Assembly (NCBI GenBank): GCA_964352225.1
Contig: CAYGRM010000074.1
Span: forward strand, 1 to 21,497
Reading direction: 5' to 3'
Source of the DNA: CAJQQY01 sp964352225
GTDB lineage: Bacteria; Bacteroidota; Bacteroidia; Chitinophagales; Saprospiraceae
DNA: 21,497 nt
Each line of letters starts with the position of its first letter. Positions within the stretch are counted from its first letter, which is position 1. Positions 6,441-13,780 of this stretch are shown piece by piece. Both the position numbers and the translations under genes were made by a program. A model generated the notes under the pieces. That model was not told the origin of the DNA and made no database searches. It was given only the letters and a program-made list of their open reading frames with translations.

Positions 6441-8492
6441 TTACTTTCCCAGGCTCTCATCCGTTATGCTTTGTTGTTTTAAAATATTAGATACTTCCCA
6501 AACCAAATAATTACTTATATTTTTTCTAAAATCAGTTAAAGTAGGTCTTGTGTCTATAGGTGCTAATTGGTTCCAATCTGCACCATTTTTTGGGTTAATA
6601 GTACCTTCATAATACTCTTTATTGGTGAATATATTGAGTTTACTTTTACCAAAACGAACCAAATTTTTTACTTCCTCATATCTTTCCTTGGCTTGATTAG
6701 TATCTTTTAGATTATTGCTCGCCTTTTTACGGTTGGTTCTTGTGTAACCATCATTAGAAAAATCAATAAATTTCACCATTTCGTCTTTGTGGTGTTTTTC
6801 GTTTACTTTAAAAACATAAATGTTGGTTTGTACACTTGATTTACCAATAAAAATATCTACAGGCATTTTGATGCTTGCTATTAAGGTATGTTTTTCTAAT
6901 ATTCTCTTGTTGTAATCCTTAGCTTTACCTGAACCTGCAGAGTTTTGAATAATGATAGCTGCATAACCTTTATTCATCATTCCGAGAGCTCTCTCTACAA
7001 AGTTCATCCCATTTCCTGGGGCAGAATATGGTGGATTTAGAATAAAAGCATCAGCAGGGAATTTTTCATTAGTTTTACCAAAACCATAGTTCCCATCAAA
7101 GTCTGTTATTGAGTTCTTATTCAAGATATTAGAGCTTCCATCACCCATCAAAATCATATTTAAAATAGCCAACATGTAAACACTAGAGATTAGCTCTAAA
7201 CCGAGTAATTGTTCAGCCTTTATTTTGATTTCTTTTTGAGTTAACTCATCAGGTGATGTAATTGTATTCTTGGCATCTATAAGCATTTCATTCATAGCAG
7301 AAACTAACAAGCCCGCCGAACCTGTAGCAAAATCCCATACATATGAATCTTTGTTTACTCGTGCCAATTTTACTAAAAGATTAGCAACGTAAGAAGGTGT
7401 AAGTACTACGTCATTTAGTTTGTCTTGTGAAAAGCCAAGCCAACCATACATTTCATTAAAAAGCTTACCTGTGAAATCCGTAGTTAATCCTATTTTATAA
7501 TAGATTCCTAAATCATCTACAATTTTTGTAAAAACCCTTTTAAGTTGGCTTTCTCCATTTTCAACTTTATTGATATTGTTAGTTAAAAGGGTATTTTTTA
7601 ATGTTCTTAGAATTAAGTCTTTTTTCTCTTTTGGTAGCTCTTTTTCTCCTAAAAATGCTTCAATTTTCCTAATTATTTTTTCACCGTCCGTACTTCCTTT
7701 TTCAGTTGAGGATTTTAAATCAGATTTTTCTAGCGGTGTAACTCTGCCTGGAATTCCTAAGGTTGCAATAATTGAAGCTGCAACTATATAAACACGGTCA
7801 TTTTCTCCTAAACCTTTTTCGTTTTCATATATATCAAAATTGAGCTTCCTTAAGCTAGCATCAATTTCTTTTTCTCTTTGTGCTTTTAGTTTGTCAAGTT
7901 CCTTTTGTGATAGATGTAAAGTTTTTACTTTATCAATAAACTCATCAAAATTTTTAGGTGCTAAAAAAGAAAGATCAGAATATTCTCCAACTTTTTGCCC
8001 TGCTCCAAGATTACTTTTTGAAACATGATAGACACCTATTTCGTGTTGAATTTTTTCAGTTTCATCTTTATAGCCCGTCATACCTATGGCAATAATATCA
8101 GTATAACTGGTATGATGAAGTAGAGCATTGGCATAATGTACCGCTCCATTTACTGCATAAGCATTTATATTTTTAAAATTAGACTCGTTTTTCGAAGTTC
8201 GATTTTCAACTAGATTATCATCATCGAGTTTTACAAGTTTATCTTTATAGCCTTTATATTCAATAAGAATGGGATAATGATTTAATTTTTTATCTTTCAA
8301 CAGTATTTTTGCATCAGGACGATTTGCTCCTGCTCCTCCATTTTTTGTAAAATAATCAGCAAGCGCTTTATCTATTTCTGCATTTACGGATTCTTGCTCT
8401 AGTTTATAGGGTAATTTGTAAGATTTAAGCCATCCATTAGCTAAATCTGCAATATTTGGTTCTATTGATTGTGCCTTATTTTTTCCTTTCAT
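6441..8492 (-). CDS. N6-adenine DNA methyltransferase with N-terminal nuclease motif (BcgI-A-like RM subunit)
   Basis: The 683-residue protein has an N-terminal region with RPD (58-60) and PILIEYKG (74-81), the P-D...E-x-K arrangement of PD-(D/E)xK nucleases. A charged helical linker (about 185-225) and an HsdM-type helical domain (about 230-360) follow. The methyltransferase core has LTPSYVANLL (364-373), the SAM-binding motif DFATGSAGLL (387-396) and the catalytic NPPY (486-489). The length and order match the A subunit of BcgI-like type IIB enzymes, which cut and methylate in one protein with a separate specificity subunit. There is no hsdR translocase in the window, which fits a self-contained enzyme. 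The alternative is a type I HsdM whose HsdR lies elsewhere. It is 67 bases downstream of the GIY-YIG gene. Confidence 0.87.
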   Translation of the reverse strand: MKGKNKAQSIEPNIADLANGWLKSYKLPYKLEQESVNAEIDKALADYFTKNGGAGANRPDAKILLKDKKLNHYPILIEYKGYKDKLVKLDDDNLVENRTSKNESNFKNINAYAVNGAVHYANALLHHTSYTDIIAIGMTGYKDETEKIQHEIGVYHVSKSNLGAGQKVGEYSDLSFLAPKNFDEFIDKVKTLHLSQKELDKLKAQREKEIDASLRKLNFDIYENEKGLGENDRVYIVAASIIATLGIPGRVTPLEKSDLKSSTEKGSTDGEKIIRKIEAFLGEKELPKEKKDLILRTLKNTLLTNNINKVENGESQLKRVFTKIVDDLGIYYKIGLTTDFTGKLFNEMYGWLGFSQDKLNDVVLTPSYVANLLVKLARVNKDSYVWDFATGSAGLLVSAMNEMLIDAKNTITSPDELTQKEIKIKAEQLLGLELISSVYMLAILNMILMGDGSSNILNKNSITDFDGNYGFGKTNEKFPADAFILNPPYSAPGNGMNFVERALGMMNKGYAAIIIQNSAGSGKAKDYNKRILEKHTLIASIKMPVDIFIGKSSVQTNIYVFKVNEKHHKDEMVKFIDFSNDGYTRTNRKKASNNLKDTNQAKERYEEVKNLVRFGKSKLNIFTNKEYYEGTINPKNGADWNQLAPIDTRPTLTDFRKNISNYLVWEVSNILKQQSITDESLGK

Positions 8493-8559
8493 TTCAATTT
8501 CTTGTTTGATTAAACTCTTGGTGTTTTCGTATGTGTATTTATAAAAAGGTGAAAGTAGT

Positions 8560-9402
8560 TTATTTCCTTTTTAGTTCATCTAATGTTTTTCCACTTTTAT
8601 TTTTCCAATCTATCCAACCATTAGTACTTCTTCCTAATACCACTCCTGCTGCTGTGCTCGGAGAATTAAAAACATAGTTTTCTTTAAAAAAATATATTTC
8701 ATTCTTTTGCTCTACAATTTCCGTTTCAATTAATTTTTGACGAAGTCGTAATATATAATCATGACAAGATTTGGTATGATTCGCACTAAACTCTGAATCT
8801 TTAAATATTACAAATCCATCATCAATTAAATCACCTTCTGCTTTTACACCTCTAGCTTCTAAATAGAGGATTTCCTTACTAGAAACTTCTTTTTTATTTA
8901 AAGAATCAAAAAGTGGATACCCCAATGTAGAAAGCAATATTTTTATCGTCTCAAAACTATCTAATAAATCCGCTTCCATGCTTTCGGTAATAAAAGGTGC
9001 ATTAGGAGCATTCCCATTTTCTGTTTTAAATCGATTGACTTCTTGCGCAACTTGCACAGCAACATGTTCCAGGTATTTGACATGCGCTTTGGTAAAGGCA
9101 TTTATTTTGGAAACAATCAAACAGGCGTGACTCCAAAATTCTTTATTGCGATTATGTTGTTTCAACCTTTCCCAACAGTCTTCAGCTTCACCGATATAAA
9201 CTAGAGGTTTGGCACTTTCATCAGAAGTACCAAAGAGGAAATATAAACCAACGTTTTTTACTTCGGATCTTTTAGATGCGTTCTCCAATTGATTCCGTGG
9301 TATCAAAACTGCCTTGACTACACGGTTGGTAATTTCTGCGATTTTGATTCCACGGGGAGAACCATTGGGTAAGAATATTTGGATCGTTTGAGGACGTTGC
9401 AT
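8560..9402 (-). CDS. GIY-YIG nuclease-family protein with C-terminal DUF4357
   Basis: The 280-residue protein has a GIY-YIG module at about 50-150: GLYFLFG (52-58), VYIGEAED (68-75), R79 in WERLKQH and E112 in KYLEHVAVQ. These supply the tyrosines, arginine and metal-binding glutamate of the family, so it may be active. The C-terminus (about 235-278, ENYVFNSPSTAAGVVLGRSTNGWIDWKNKSGKTLDEL in part) matches DUF4357, a domain often paired with GIY-YIG proteins and found near restriction genes. It is the first gene of the minus-strand restriction block. It could be an accessory nuclease or a separate defence factor. No TAnnTTTG promoter was found upstream. Confidence 0.82.
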   Translation of the reverse strand: MQRPQTIQIFLPNGSPRGIKIAEITNRVVKAVLIPRNQLENASKRSEVKNVGLYFLFGTSDESAKPLVYIGEAEDCWERLKQHNRNKEFWSHACLIVSKINAFTKAHVKYLEHVAVQVAQEVNRFKTENGNAPNAPFITESMEADLLDSFETIKILLSTLGYPLFDSLNKKEVSSKEILYLEARGVKAEGDLIDDGFVIFKDSEFSANHTKSCHDYILRLRQKLIETEIVEQKNEIYFFKENYVFNSPSTAAGVVLGRSTNGWIDWKNKSGKTLDELKRK

Positions 9403-9508
9403 TTTTGTTTTAATTGAAAGATCGATAAGAGGAATGGAAGAAATGCAACGGTGGTAAGTGTGTAGCGTTCGCGTATTTTTTCATATCTTGTGAGTGTTTA
9501 TTATTAGT

Positions 9509-9551
9509 AACCTTCCCGAGCTTGAGCAAGCGATTTCGGGAAGGTTTTTTT
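9509..9551 (+). terminator. Strong intrinsic terminator with no gene in front of it
   Basis: AACCTTCCCGA (9509-9519) pairs perfectly with TCGGGAAGGTT (9536-9546), and a T-run reaches 9551. The loop holds a second small stem GCTTG/CAAGC (9520-9531). The T-run makes it a terminator for rightward transcription, yet no plus-strand gene precedes it for 7 kb. The rest of 9403-9692 (290 bp) is a divergent intergenic region with no other clear signal. Confidence 0.8.
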
Positions 9552-9673
9552 ATGCATGTGGTAAAAATAGCAAAGATTACCAATATTAAAAACTATAATA
9601 TTTATTAAGTCATATCTCCTTTTAATTTCCTTTCTCCTTCTCCCCTATTTTCCGTATCTTTCTACCATTACGT

Positions 9674-9682
9674 AACCGCCAA
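9674..9682 (+). promoter_or_regulatory. AACCGCCAA motif before the start at 9693
   Basis: The motif ends 10 bases before the ATG and is preceded by CGT, as at 14279. A weak 5-bp stem ATTAC/GTAAT would place it in a loop. See the candidate RNA at 11050-11133. Confidence 0.55.
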
Positions 9683-9692
9683 ACTCAGTAAT

Positions 9693-10367
9693 ATGAAACT
9701 ATTAGACTACCCTAGTCTGCTCAAATCCTTTATAGCAGAACTAGGAAAAGAGCTTGCCATGCGTCGAACCGTGTGGCGAGTTATTCCAGGAACTTCTCAC
9801 AAATTTGGAAGTCCCGAAAAACAAAGTAGATACGACTCCATGCGACTCATGGAAAAGGTATTCAAAGAAATGAATACTCGTGAACTACAAACCATTGTCG
9901 AACGCATCGAGCGCAAAAAAGAAGCAGCTAGAAAATCAACGCCAAAACTATTTTCCTTGATCCTCATTTTTCTATTCCTCAGCTTTGGAACTCAGGCTCA
10001 AAAGATTTCAGAATTTCAAGCGGTAGATACTATTGATCAGAATTCGATCCTGGAAGTATTTTCTTTACACGAACATTTAAAATTCTACAACGAGAAACAA
10101 CTTTTAAAGGTCAAAGTCGCTTACAAACCAGAAGGCGGAAATTTTAAATTCAAAGAAGAGTTTCAAAAATCGGGAGTAATAAAATACGCTGCTATACATC
10201 TAGGAACTTATAAATTTATCATCCAAGATGAAAGTTCTACCTGCAGGTGTGTCATAGAAATGGAATTCAAAAAAGAAGACGCTAAAGTTTTGAGCACTCT
10301 AAATTATGAACTCCATTGTTGGGATGCTAAATTCCCAGACCCTGATAAACCACTTCGGAAACTATGA
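9693..10367 (+). CDS. Membrane-anchored hypothetical protein: cytoplasmic N-domain, one TM, exported C-domain
   Basis: I do not recognise this family. Of 224 residues, the first 80 are soluble, basic and helical (MKLLDYPSLLKSFIAELGKE, then KQSRYDSMRLMEKVFKEMN). Residues 86-100 (LFSLILIFLFLSFGT) form a membrane segment ending in TQAQ|K, which looks like a Bacteroidota signal peptide placed internally. The rest (104-224) is a strand-rich exported domain with HLGTYKFIIQDE and a Cys pair in TCRCVIEM. No ATG lies near residue 80, so the long start is preferred. It looks like a fusion of a cytosolic gene and a secreted gene. The stop overlaps the next start (ATGA), and the motif AACCGCCAA precedes the ATG. 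Confidence 0.72.
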   Translation: MKLLDYPSLLKSFIAELGKELAMRRTVWRVIPGTSHKFGSPEKQSRYDSMRLMEKVFKEMNTRELQTIVERIERKKEAARKSTPKLFSLILIFLFLSFGTQAQKISEFQAVDTIDQNSILEVFSLHEHLKFYNEKQLLKVKVAYKPEGGNFKFKEEFQKSGVIKYAAIHLGTYKFIIQDESSTCRCVIEMEFKKEDAKVLSTLNYELHCWDAKFPDPDKPLRKL

Positions 10368-10954
10368 GATTTTCTACTCTAATTATTTGCGCCTTCGCCA
10401 TGATCACAGCGAAGGCGCAAACTTCGTTACCTGGCCCCGATTCTCTTTTCGCTTCCATCGACACATTTTATAATCAGAAACTAGCATCCGAAATCAAAGC
10501 TTTTGAATCCAATCCGAAAGACTACTGGATGAACTTTGTACCTAGTGTCGGAGTTGCTTACACACCATCAGGAGCGCCACGTCCTGCAGTTTCTTTTTCT
10601 CTAAATTCATTACTGCAGACAAGAAAACAGAAACAACAAATCAAAGCAATGAGAGAATCTATAGTTTTGAAAAATCAAATCGAAAGACAGGAAAACAAAA
10701 TTCAAGTTTCCAAAATCCTAAAGCAAATAGAAATCCTAAATTCAGATTTAGAATTCTCCCTCCAAGTTTTTGAAATCGAACAGCAATTATTTGAATTCTA
10801 CGAAAAACAAAATCAAAACAATGATATCAAACCTTCTGAATTTCTAATCAAGAAAATTGCTCACCTAAAAAAAGAGGAAAGTATTAGAATACAACAAAGA
10901 GAAATTGAAATCATTATTTTAGATTTATACGAAACTTCACATTTGAAATTTTGA
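10364..10954 (+). CDS. Exported coiled-coil protein, 196 aa
   Basis: A signal peptide (MRFSTLIICAFAMITAKAQ, cleavage after AQ) is followed by a helical start and a beta-like segment FVPSVGVAYTPSGAPRPAVSFSLNSLL (about 58-84). A long charged coiled coil then runs from about 86 to 190 (RKQKQQIKAMRESIVLKNQI onward). The pattern of a short strand-rich part and long helices resembles a piece of a TolC-type outer-membrane efflux protein, but it is less than half the usual length and I treat it as unknown. It overlaps the previous gene by 4 bases, so the two are translationally coupled and probably act together at the envelope. Confidence 0.7.
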   Translation: MRFSTLIICAFAMITAKAQTSLPGPDSLFASIDTFYNQKLASEIKAFESNPKDYWMNFVPSVGVAYTPSGAPRPAVSFSLNSLLQTRKQKQQIKAMRESIVLKNQIERQENKIQVSKILKQIEILNSDLEFSLQVFEIEQQLFEFYEKQNQNNDIKPSEFLIKKIAHLKKEESIRIQQREIEIIILDLYETSHLKF

Positions 10955-11049
10955 TACTATCCTTTTTGTTCCTTTATTTGTAGAACTAGAGACTTAAAAA
11001 GTAAACCTAAATTTAACGCACTTTTCTATTTTTACTTCCTATGATTTTA

Positions 11050-11133
11050 AGAAACGCAGTTTTTCGAAACTGTACCCTGTGGCTTTGTACAGGTTAACTT
11101 GGCGGTTGCGGTGCATCGCTCACAGGGTTTTTA
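11050..11133 (+). ncRNA. Candidate small RNA carrying the complement of the AACCGCCAA motif
   Basis: This gene-free stretch has CAGTTT-TTCG-AAACTG (11057-11072), a UUCG-tetraloop hairpin. Next comes CCCTGTG (11075-11081) pairing with CACAGGG (11121-11127), followed by TTTTT (11128-11132) as in an intrinsic terminator. The 39-base loop contains TTGGCGGTT (11099-11107), the complement of the motif at six gene starts. Bases 11095-11117 complement 13779-13801 perfectly over 23 bases. An alternative helix AACTGTAC/GTACA(G)GTT (11068-11075 with 11087-11095) would exclude both hairpins. No clear promoter was found upstream. It could instead be a structured 3' end of the 10364 transcript. Confidence 0.5.
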
Positions 11134-11145
11134 TGTTAAAAAAAT

Positions 11146-11175
11146 TTTGATACAAATTTTTATTTCCTACTTTTG
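11146..11175 (+). promoter_or_regulatory. Bacteroidota-type promoter for the DnaB-like gene
   Basis: TTTG (11146-11149), an 18-base spacer and TACTTTTG (11168-11175) match the Bacteroidota -33/-7 consensus TTTG / TAnnTTTG. The transcript would begin near 11182 with a leader of about 145 bases. The leader includes a second copy of TAAACCTAAATT (11207-11218; first at 11002-11013) and of AGAGACTTA (11229-11237; first at 10988-10996), plus an inverted repeat CAATCTA/TAGATTG (11292-11308). Confidence 0.65.
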
Positions 11176-11327
11176 AAATTCTTACAATATTTTATTAGAG
11201 ATACAATAAACCTAAATTGGCAAAACTTAGAGACTTAGCTAGCAGATTAAATTTACTATGAGGATCTGTTAACTCAAATTTTTAAACAACGCAATCTATT
11301 ATAGATTGTCTCTAAAACCAATTTAAC

Positions 11328-13040
11328 ATGTCAACCGCCAAGACACTTAAGACACAGTTTCCTGTGTCTCAAAAAACGTATGCGAAACTCCCGCATCAAT
11401 TTTTAATGCCTCATAATCTAGAATTAGAGGAATCCATTCTAGGGCAAATTCTGCTCGACAAATCCGCTTTCAAAATTGCCAATCGAATTCTCAATGCTGA
11501 ATGCTTTTACAAAAATTCACATCAAACCGTTTGGAAAGCTGCAGAAAAACTGAACCAGAAAACTCAGCCAATTGACTTGCTAACCGTTACAGAGCAAATC
11601 CGAAAATCTGGACTTCTTGGAGAAGCTTCAAAACTCGAAGGAAAGAAACTTTCAATTTCAGAATCAAGGAAAAGAACCAAGCTTCAAAACTTTGGAATCA
11701 CTCCTTTTGATTTAGTTGAAATGACGAATAGAGTTGCAAGCGCTGCAAATCTCGAAGCACATTGCAGAATCTTGTATCAATTCTATTTGCGTAGAAATGC
11801 AATTGAAGAAGCTGAACTCGTCAAACAAAAAGCTTTGGATATGACCGAAGATATTTTTGATACTTATGATTCTGTTGCTAAAAATTTCCGTTCCAAAAAT
11901 CCTCAGAATGTACTTACCTACAAATCCATGAATCAAACAATGATTGATGGAGCGAAAGAACCGCCAGCTCGACGAATGACGGGAAGCCTCACTCATGAAA
12001 ATTCTATCATCATTTTATTCTCAGATCCTGGAACTGGAAAATCAATTTTCGGAATGCAAATCGCGGATATGATTTCGAGAGGAAAAGGACTTTGGGGACA
12101 CAAAGATTTTTCAAATTCTTGTCAGGCTAAAAAGACTGTTGTCTTTGATTTTGAAATGGAAGAATCTGAACTTTTCGGACGCTACAAAAAAGGAATTGAT
12201 AATGCTTACAACTGGCATGAGAATTTCTTTCGTGCTGGAATTAATCCTGATTTTATCGACTTCGAGGATGCAGATACTTTGATTACCAATGAAATGCAAC
12301 TAGTCATCGAGGAGCAAGAACCCGAGCTCGTCATAGTGGATAACATGACTTACATTGCTTCTGAATCTAGTGACCCGAAGATGGCTACTAAGATTATGAA
12401 GAAGCTTTTGGCGATGCAAAAACGAAGCACCAACCAAATGACCATTATTGTCATTGCTCATACTCCAAAACGTGACCCATCGCTCCCCATCGAGTTACGA
12501 CATCTTGCAGGAGCAAAGGCACTTTCCAACTTTGCCAAAACGGTGATTGCTATTTCCAAATCTAAACTTGATCCCGCACTTCGATATATCAAACAATTGA
12601 AAGTTCGTCAAGATATCGAATTGTATAATGAGGAAAATGTAATCGTTTGCGGAATTGATAAAGCAGAAAGTGGACGTTTGGAATATCAGTTCCGAGGCTA
12701 TGGAAAAGAAGCTGAGCACCTAGTTACTCCAGATATCGAAGCACAAGAACCTGCGCTTTTAGCTGATTGTTTGGAAAAACATAAATCAGGAAATTACAGC
12801 TGGAGACAACTTGCCGACTATGTCAGAACTGAGTATGGAATTACCATGACTCATACTACCATCTACCGAAAAGTGAAAGATTATGCTTTTGACGCTTTGA
12901 CAGAAACTTCTGAAATCAAATCAGAAAATGAAATTCTAAAAGCGGAGAAATTAGCTAAAGCTAAAGCAGCTAAAGAAGAATTAGCAGCGGAGAAAGCAGC
13001 TGCTAAAAAGAAGAAACCAAAACCCAAAGTTTCTAAATAA
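11328..13040 (+). CDS. DnaB-like / RepA-like replicative ATPase with C-terminal HTH
   Basis: The 570-residue protein has a DnaB N-terminal domain (LPHNLELEESILGQILLD, about 21-95, continuing to about 190 with an insert), then a RecA-fold ATPase. Walker A is SDPGTGKS (232-239), Walker B ELVIVDNM (333-340), followed by VIAHTPKR (375-382), which resembles plasmid RepA/AAA_25 helicases. Residues about 475-520 (NYSWRQLADYVRTEYGITMT) form a helix-turn-helix of a type used in plasmid and prophage primase-helicases. The last 35 residues are Lys/Ala-rich. It probably unwinds or primes plasmid DNA together with the initiator at 16098. AACCGCCAA lies 2 bases inside the ORF (MSTAK), the same offset as in rep, and a GACACAG/CTGTGTC hairpin (11351-11368) follows. 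It has a strong upstream promoter. Confidence 0.82.
   Translation: MSTAKTLKTQFPVSQKTYAKLPHQFLMPHNLELEESILGQILLDKSAFKIANRILNAECFYKNSHQTVWKAAEKLNQKTQPIDLLTVTEQIRKSGLLGEASKLEGKKLSISESRKRTKLQNFGITPFDLVEMTNRVASAANLEAHCRILYQFYLRRNAIEEAELVKQKALDMTEDIFDTYDSVAKNFRSKNPQNVLTYKSMNQTMIDGAKEPPARRMTGSLTHENSIIILFSDPGTGKSIFGMQIADMISRGKGLWGHKDFSNSCQAKKTVVFDFEMEESELFGRYKKGIDNAYNWHENFFRAGINPDFIDFEDADTLITNEMQLVIEEQEPELVIVDNMTYIASESSDPKMATKIMKKLLAMQKRSTNQMTIIVIAHTPKRDPSLPIELRHLAGAKALSNFAKTVIAISKSKLDPALRYIKQLKVRQDIELYNEENVIVCGIDKAESGRLEYQFRGYGKEAEHLVTPDIEAQEPALLADCLEKHKSGNYSWRQLADYVRTEYGITMTHTTIYRKVKDYAFDALTETSEIKSENEILKAEKLAKAKAAKEELAAEKAAAKKKKPKPKVSK
11333..11341 (+). promoter_or_regulatory. AACCGCCAA motif just inside the DnaB-like ORF
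   Basis: It is exactly the 9-base loop of a small stem TGTC/GACA that also contains the start-codon G. A further partial match (AACCGCCAG, 11959-11967) is deep inside the coding sequence and is probably chance. Confidence 0.55.
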
Positions 13041-13091
13041 TCTGATTCACAAATTTTCAAATCCTAACCACTAAAACCAAATTTCCAAAAG

Positions 13092-13128
13092 TGTTGCAAA
13101 GTGTTGCAGACTGTTGCAGCGTGCAACA
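13092..13128. promoter_or_regulatory. TGTTGCA operator-like cluster, part 1 (10-bp phased)
   Basis: TGTTGCA occurs at 13092, 13102 and 13112, exactly 10 bases apart, and its inverse TGCAACA at 13122-13128. The last pair forms a dyad with a GCG centre. Helical phasing and the location before an operon suggest binding of a regulator on one face of the DNA. A 9-bp inverted repeat TAATCAGTT/AACTGATTA (13136-13157) follows. Confidence 0.65.
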
Positions 13129-13194
13129 CTTAATGTAATCAGTTAAAGAACTGATTATCAATATTTTATGTATTTGAAAGGCATTTTGGAGTAC

Positions 13195-13311
13195 TGTTGC
13201 AACCGCAACAAAAAACAGTTAGAGAAAAAAAAAGAACCTTTTTTATATTATTTTTTAGCTGTTGCATTTGTAACATCTGTTGCATCTGTTTTTTTTGTTG
13301 CACGTGCAACA
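13195..13311. promoter_or_regulatory. TGTTGCA operator-like cluster, part 2
   Basis: Further TGTTGCA copies are at 13195, 13260, 13278 and 13296. The first pairs with GCAACA at 13205-13210. The last forms a perfect 16-bp palindrome TGTTGCAC/GTGCAACA at 13296-13311. All lie between the DnaB-like gene and the exported-protein operon, in a 335-bp region (13041-13375) with no credible gene. Confidence 0.65.
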
Positions 13312-13375
13312 CCCTCTCCTACCGCTTTTTTTCAATATTTTTTTCACAAATTTTTTAATTAAATCATTCAAAATT

Positions 13376-13780
13376 ATGAAGCAATTATTTTTCGTAACAA
13401 TGCTTTTACATTGTTGTTTTTTGGCTCGCAGTCAAAACATTTATGCCGATGCTCCTGAAGCTAATCTATCGGAGGTCCAAGGATTTACCACCTTCGAAAA
13501 TCATGTAGGAGAATTAAACAACTATGGAGATTTATTTAAAACCACTTTGATCAAAAATCTTTTTCCTGGCGAAAATCAAAGTGTAAAATTCAGCGTCTTT
13601 TATCAAGCTTCCAAAAATGCAAAATTGCATTTCGTAGCTCATGGAACGGTCCGCACGGTTTTCCGTTTTTCAACTTGGATAAAAGAACCAGGTATTTATT
13701 ACATCAGATTTGGAAACTCTAAACTCATGAAAATAGATGCTTCCAATCTTTCTATAACAATTCAATTACAAAAATTATGA
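13376..13780 (+). CDS. Small exported hypothetical protein, 134 aa
   Basis: I chose the ATG at 13376 because it gives a proper signal peptide (MKQLFFVTMLLHCCFLARSQ, cleavage after SQ). Longer frames run into the operator region. The mature part is strand-rich: SVKFSVFYQASKN, KLHFVAHGTV, WIKEPGIYYIRFGN, LSITIQLQKL. It contains the G-I-Y-Y-I-R-F segment that is echoed in the neighbours at 9693 and 13777. The family is unknown and a periplasmic or surface beta-sandwich is likely. Its stop overlaps the next start by ATGA. It is the first gene of a five-gene exported-protein operon preceded by the TGTTGCA sites. Confidence 0.75.
   Translation: MKQLFFVTMLLHCCFLARSQNIYADAPEANLSEVQGFTTFENHVGELNNYGDLFKTTLIKNLFPGENQSVKFSVFYQASKNAKLHFVAHGTVRTVFRFSTWIKEPGIYYIRFGNSKLMKIDASNLSITIQLQKL

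Noticed and set aside
7570..8028. Plus-strand ORFs inside the methyltransferase gene
   Set aside because: Their products are Ser/Phe/Leu-rich, as expected for the opposite strand of a lysine- and glutamate-rich coding sequence.
10364..10954. Calling the coiled-coil protein a TolC outer-membrane efflux protein
   Set aside because: It is less than half the family length and lacks the second repeat, so only a faint resemblance is noted.
11059..11133. Integron attC or attI site at the inverse motif
   Set aside because: There is no GTTRRRY core pair, no integron integrase, and the other motif copies are short and lack the hairpin form of attC.
11959..11967. Further AACCGCCAG match inside the DnaB-like gene
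   Set aside because: It is deep in coding sequence (KEPPARR), differs in the last base, and is not near a start; counted as chance.
13168..13362. 64-codon ORF in the region before the exported operon
   Set aside because: It runs through the TGTTGCA sites and poly-A/T tracts, has odd composition, and overlaps the start region of the real gene at 13376.
13280..13375. Upstream extension of the 13376 gene
   Set aside because: It puts 32 Phe/His-rich residues before a perfectly placed signal peptide and overlaps the operator palindrome.
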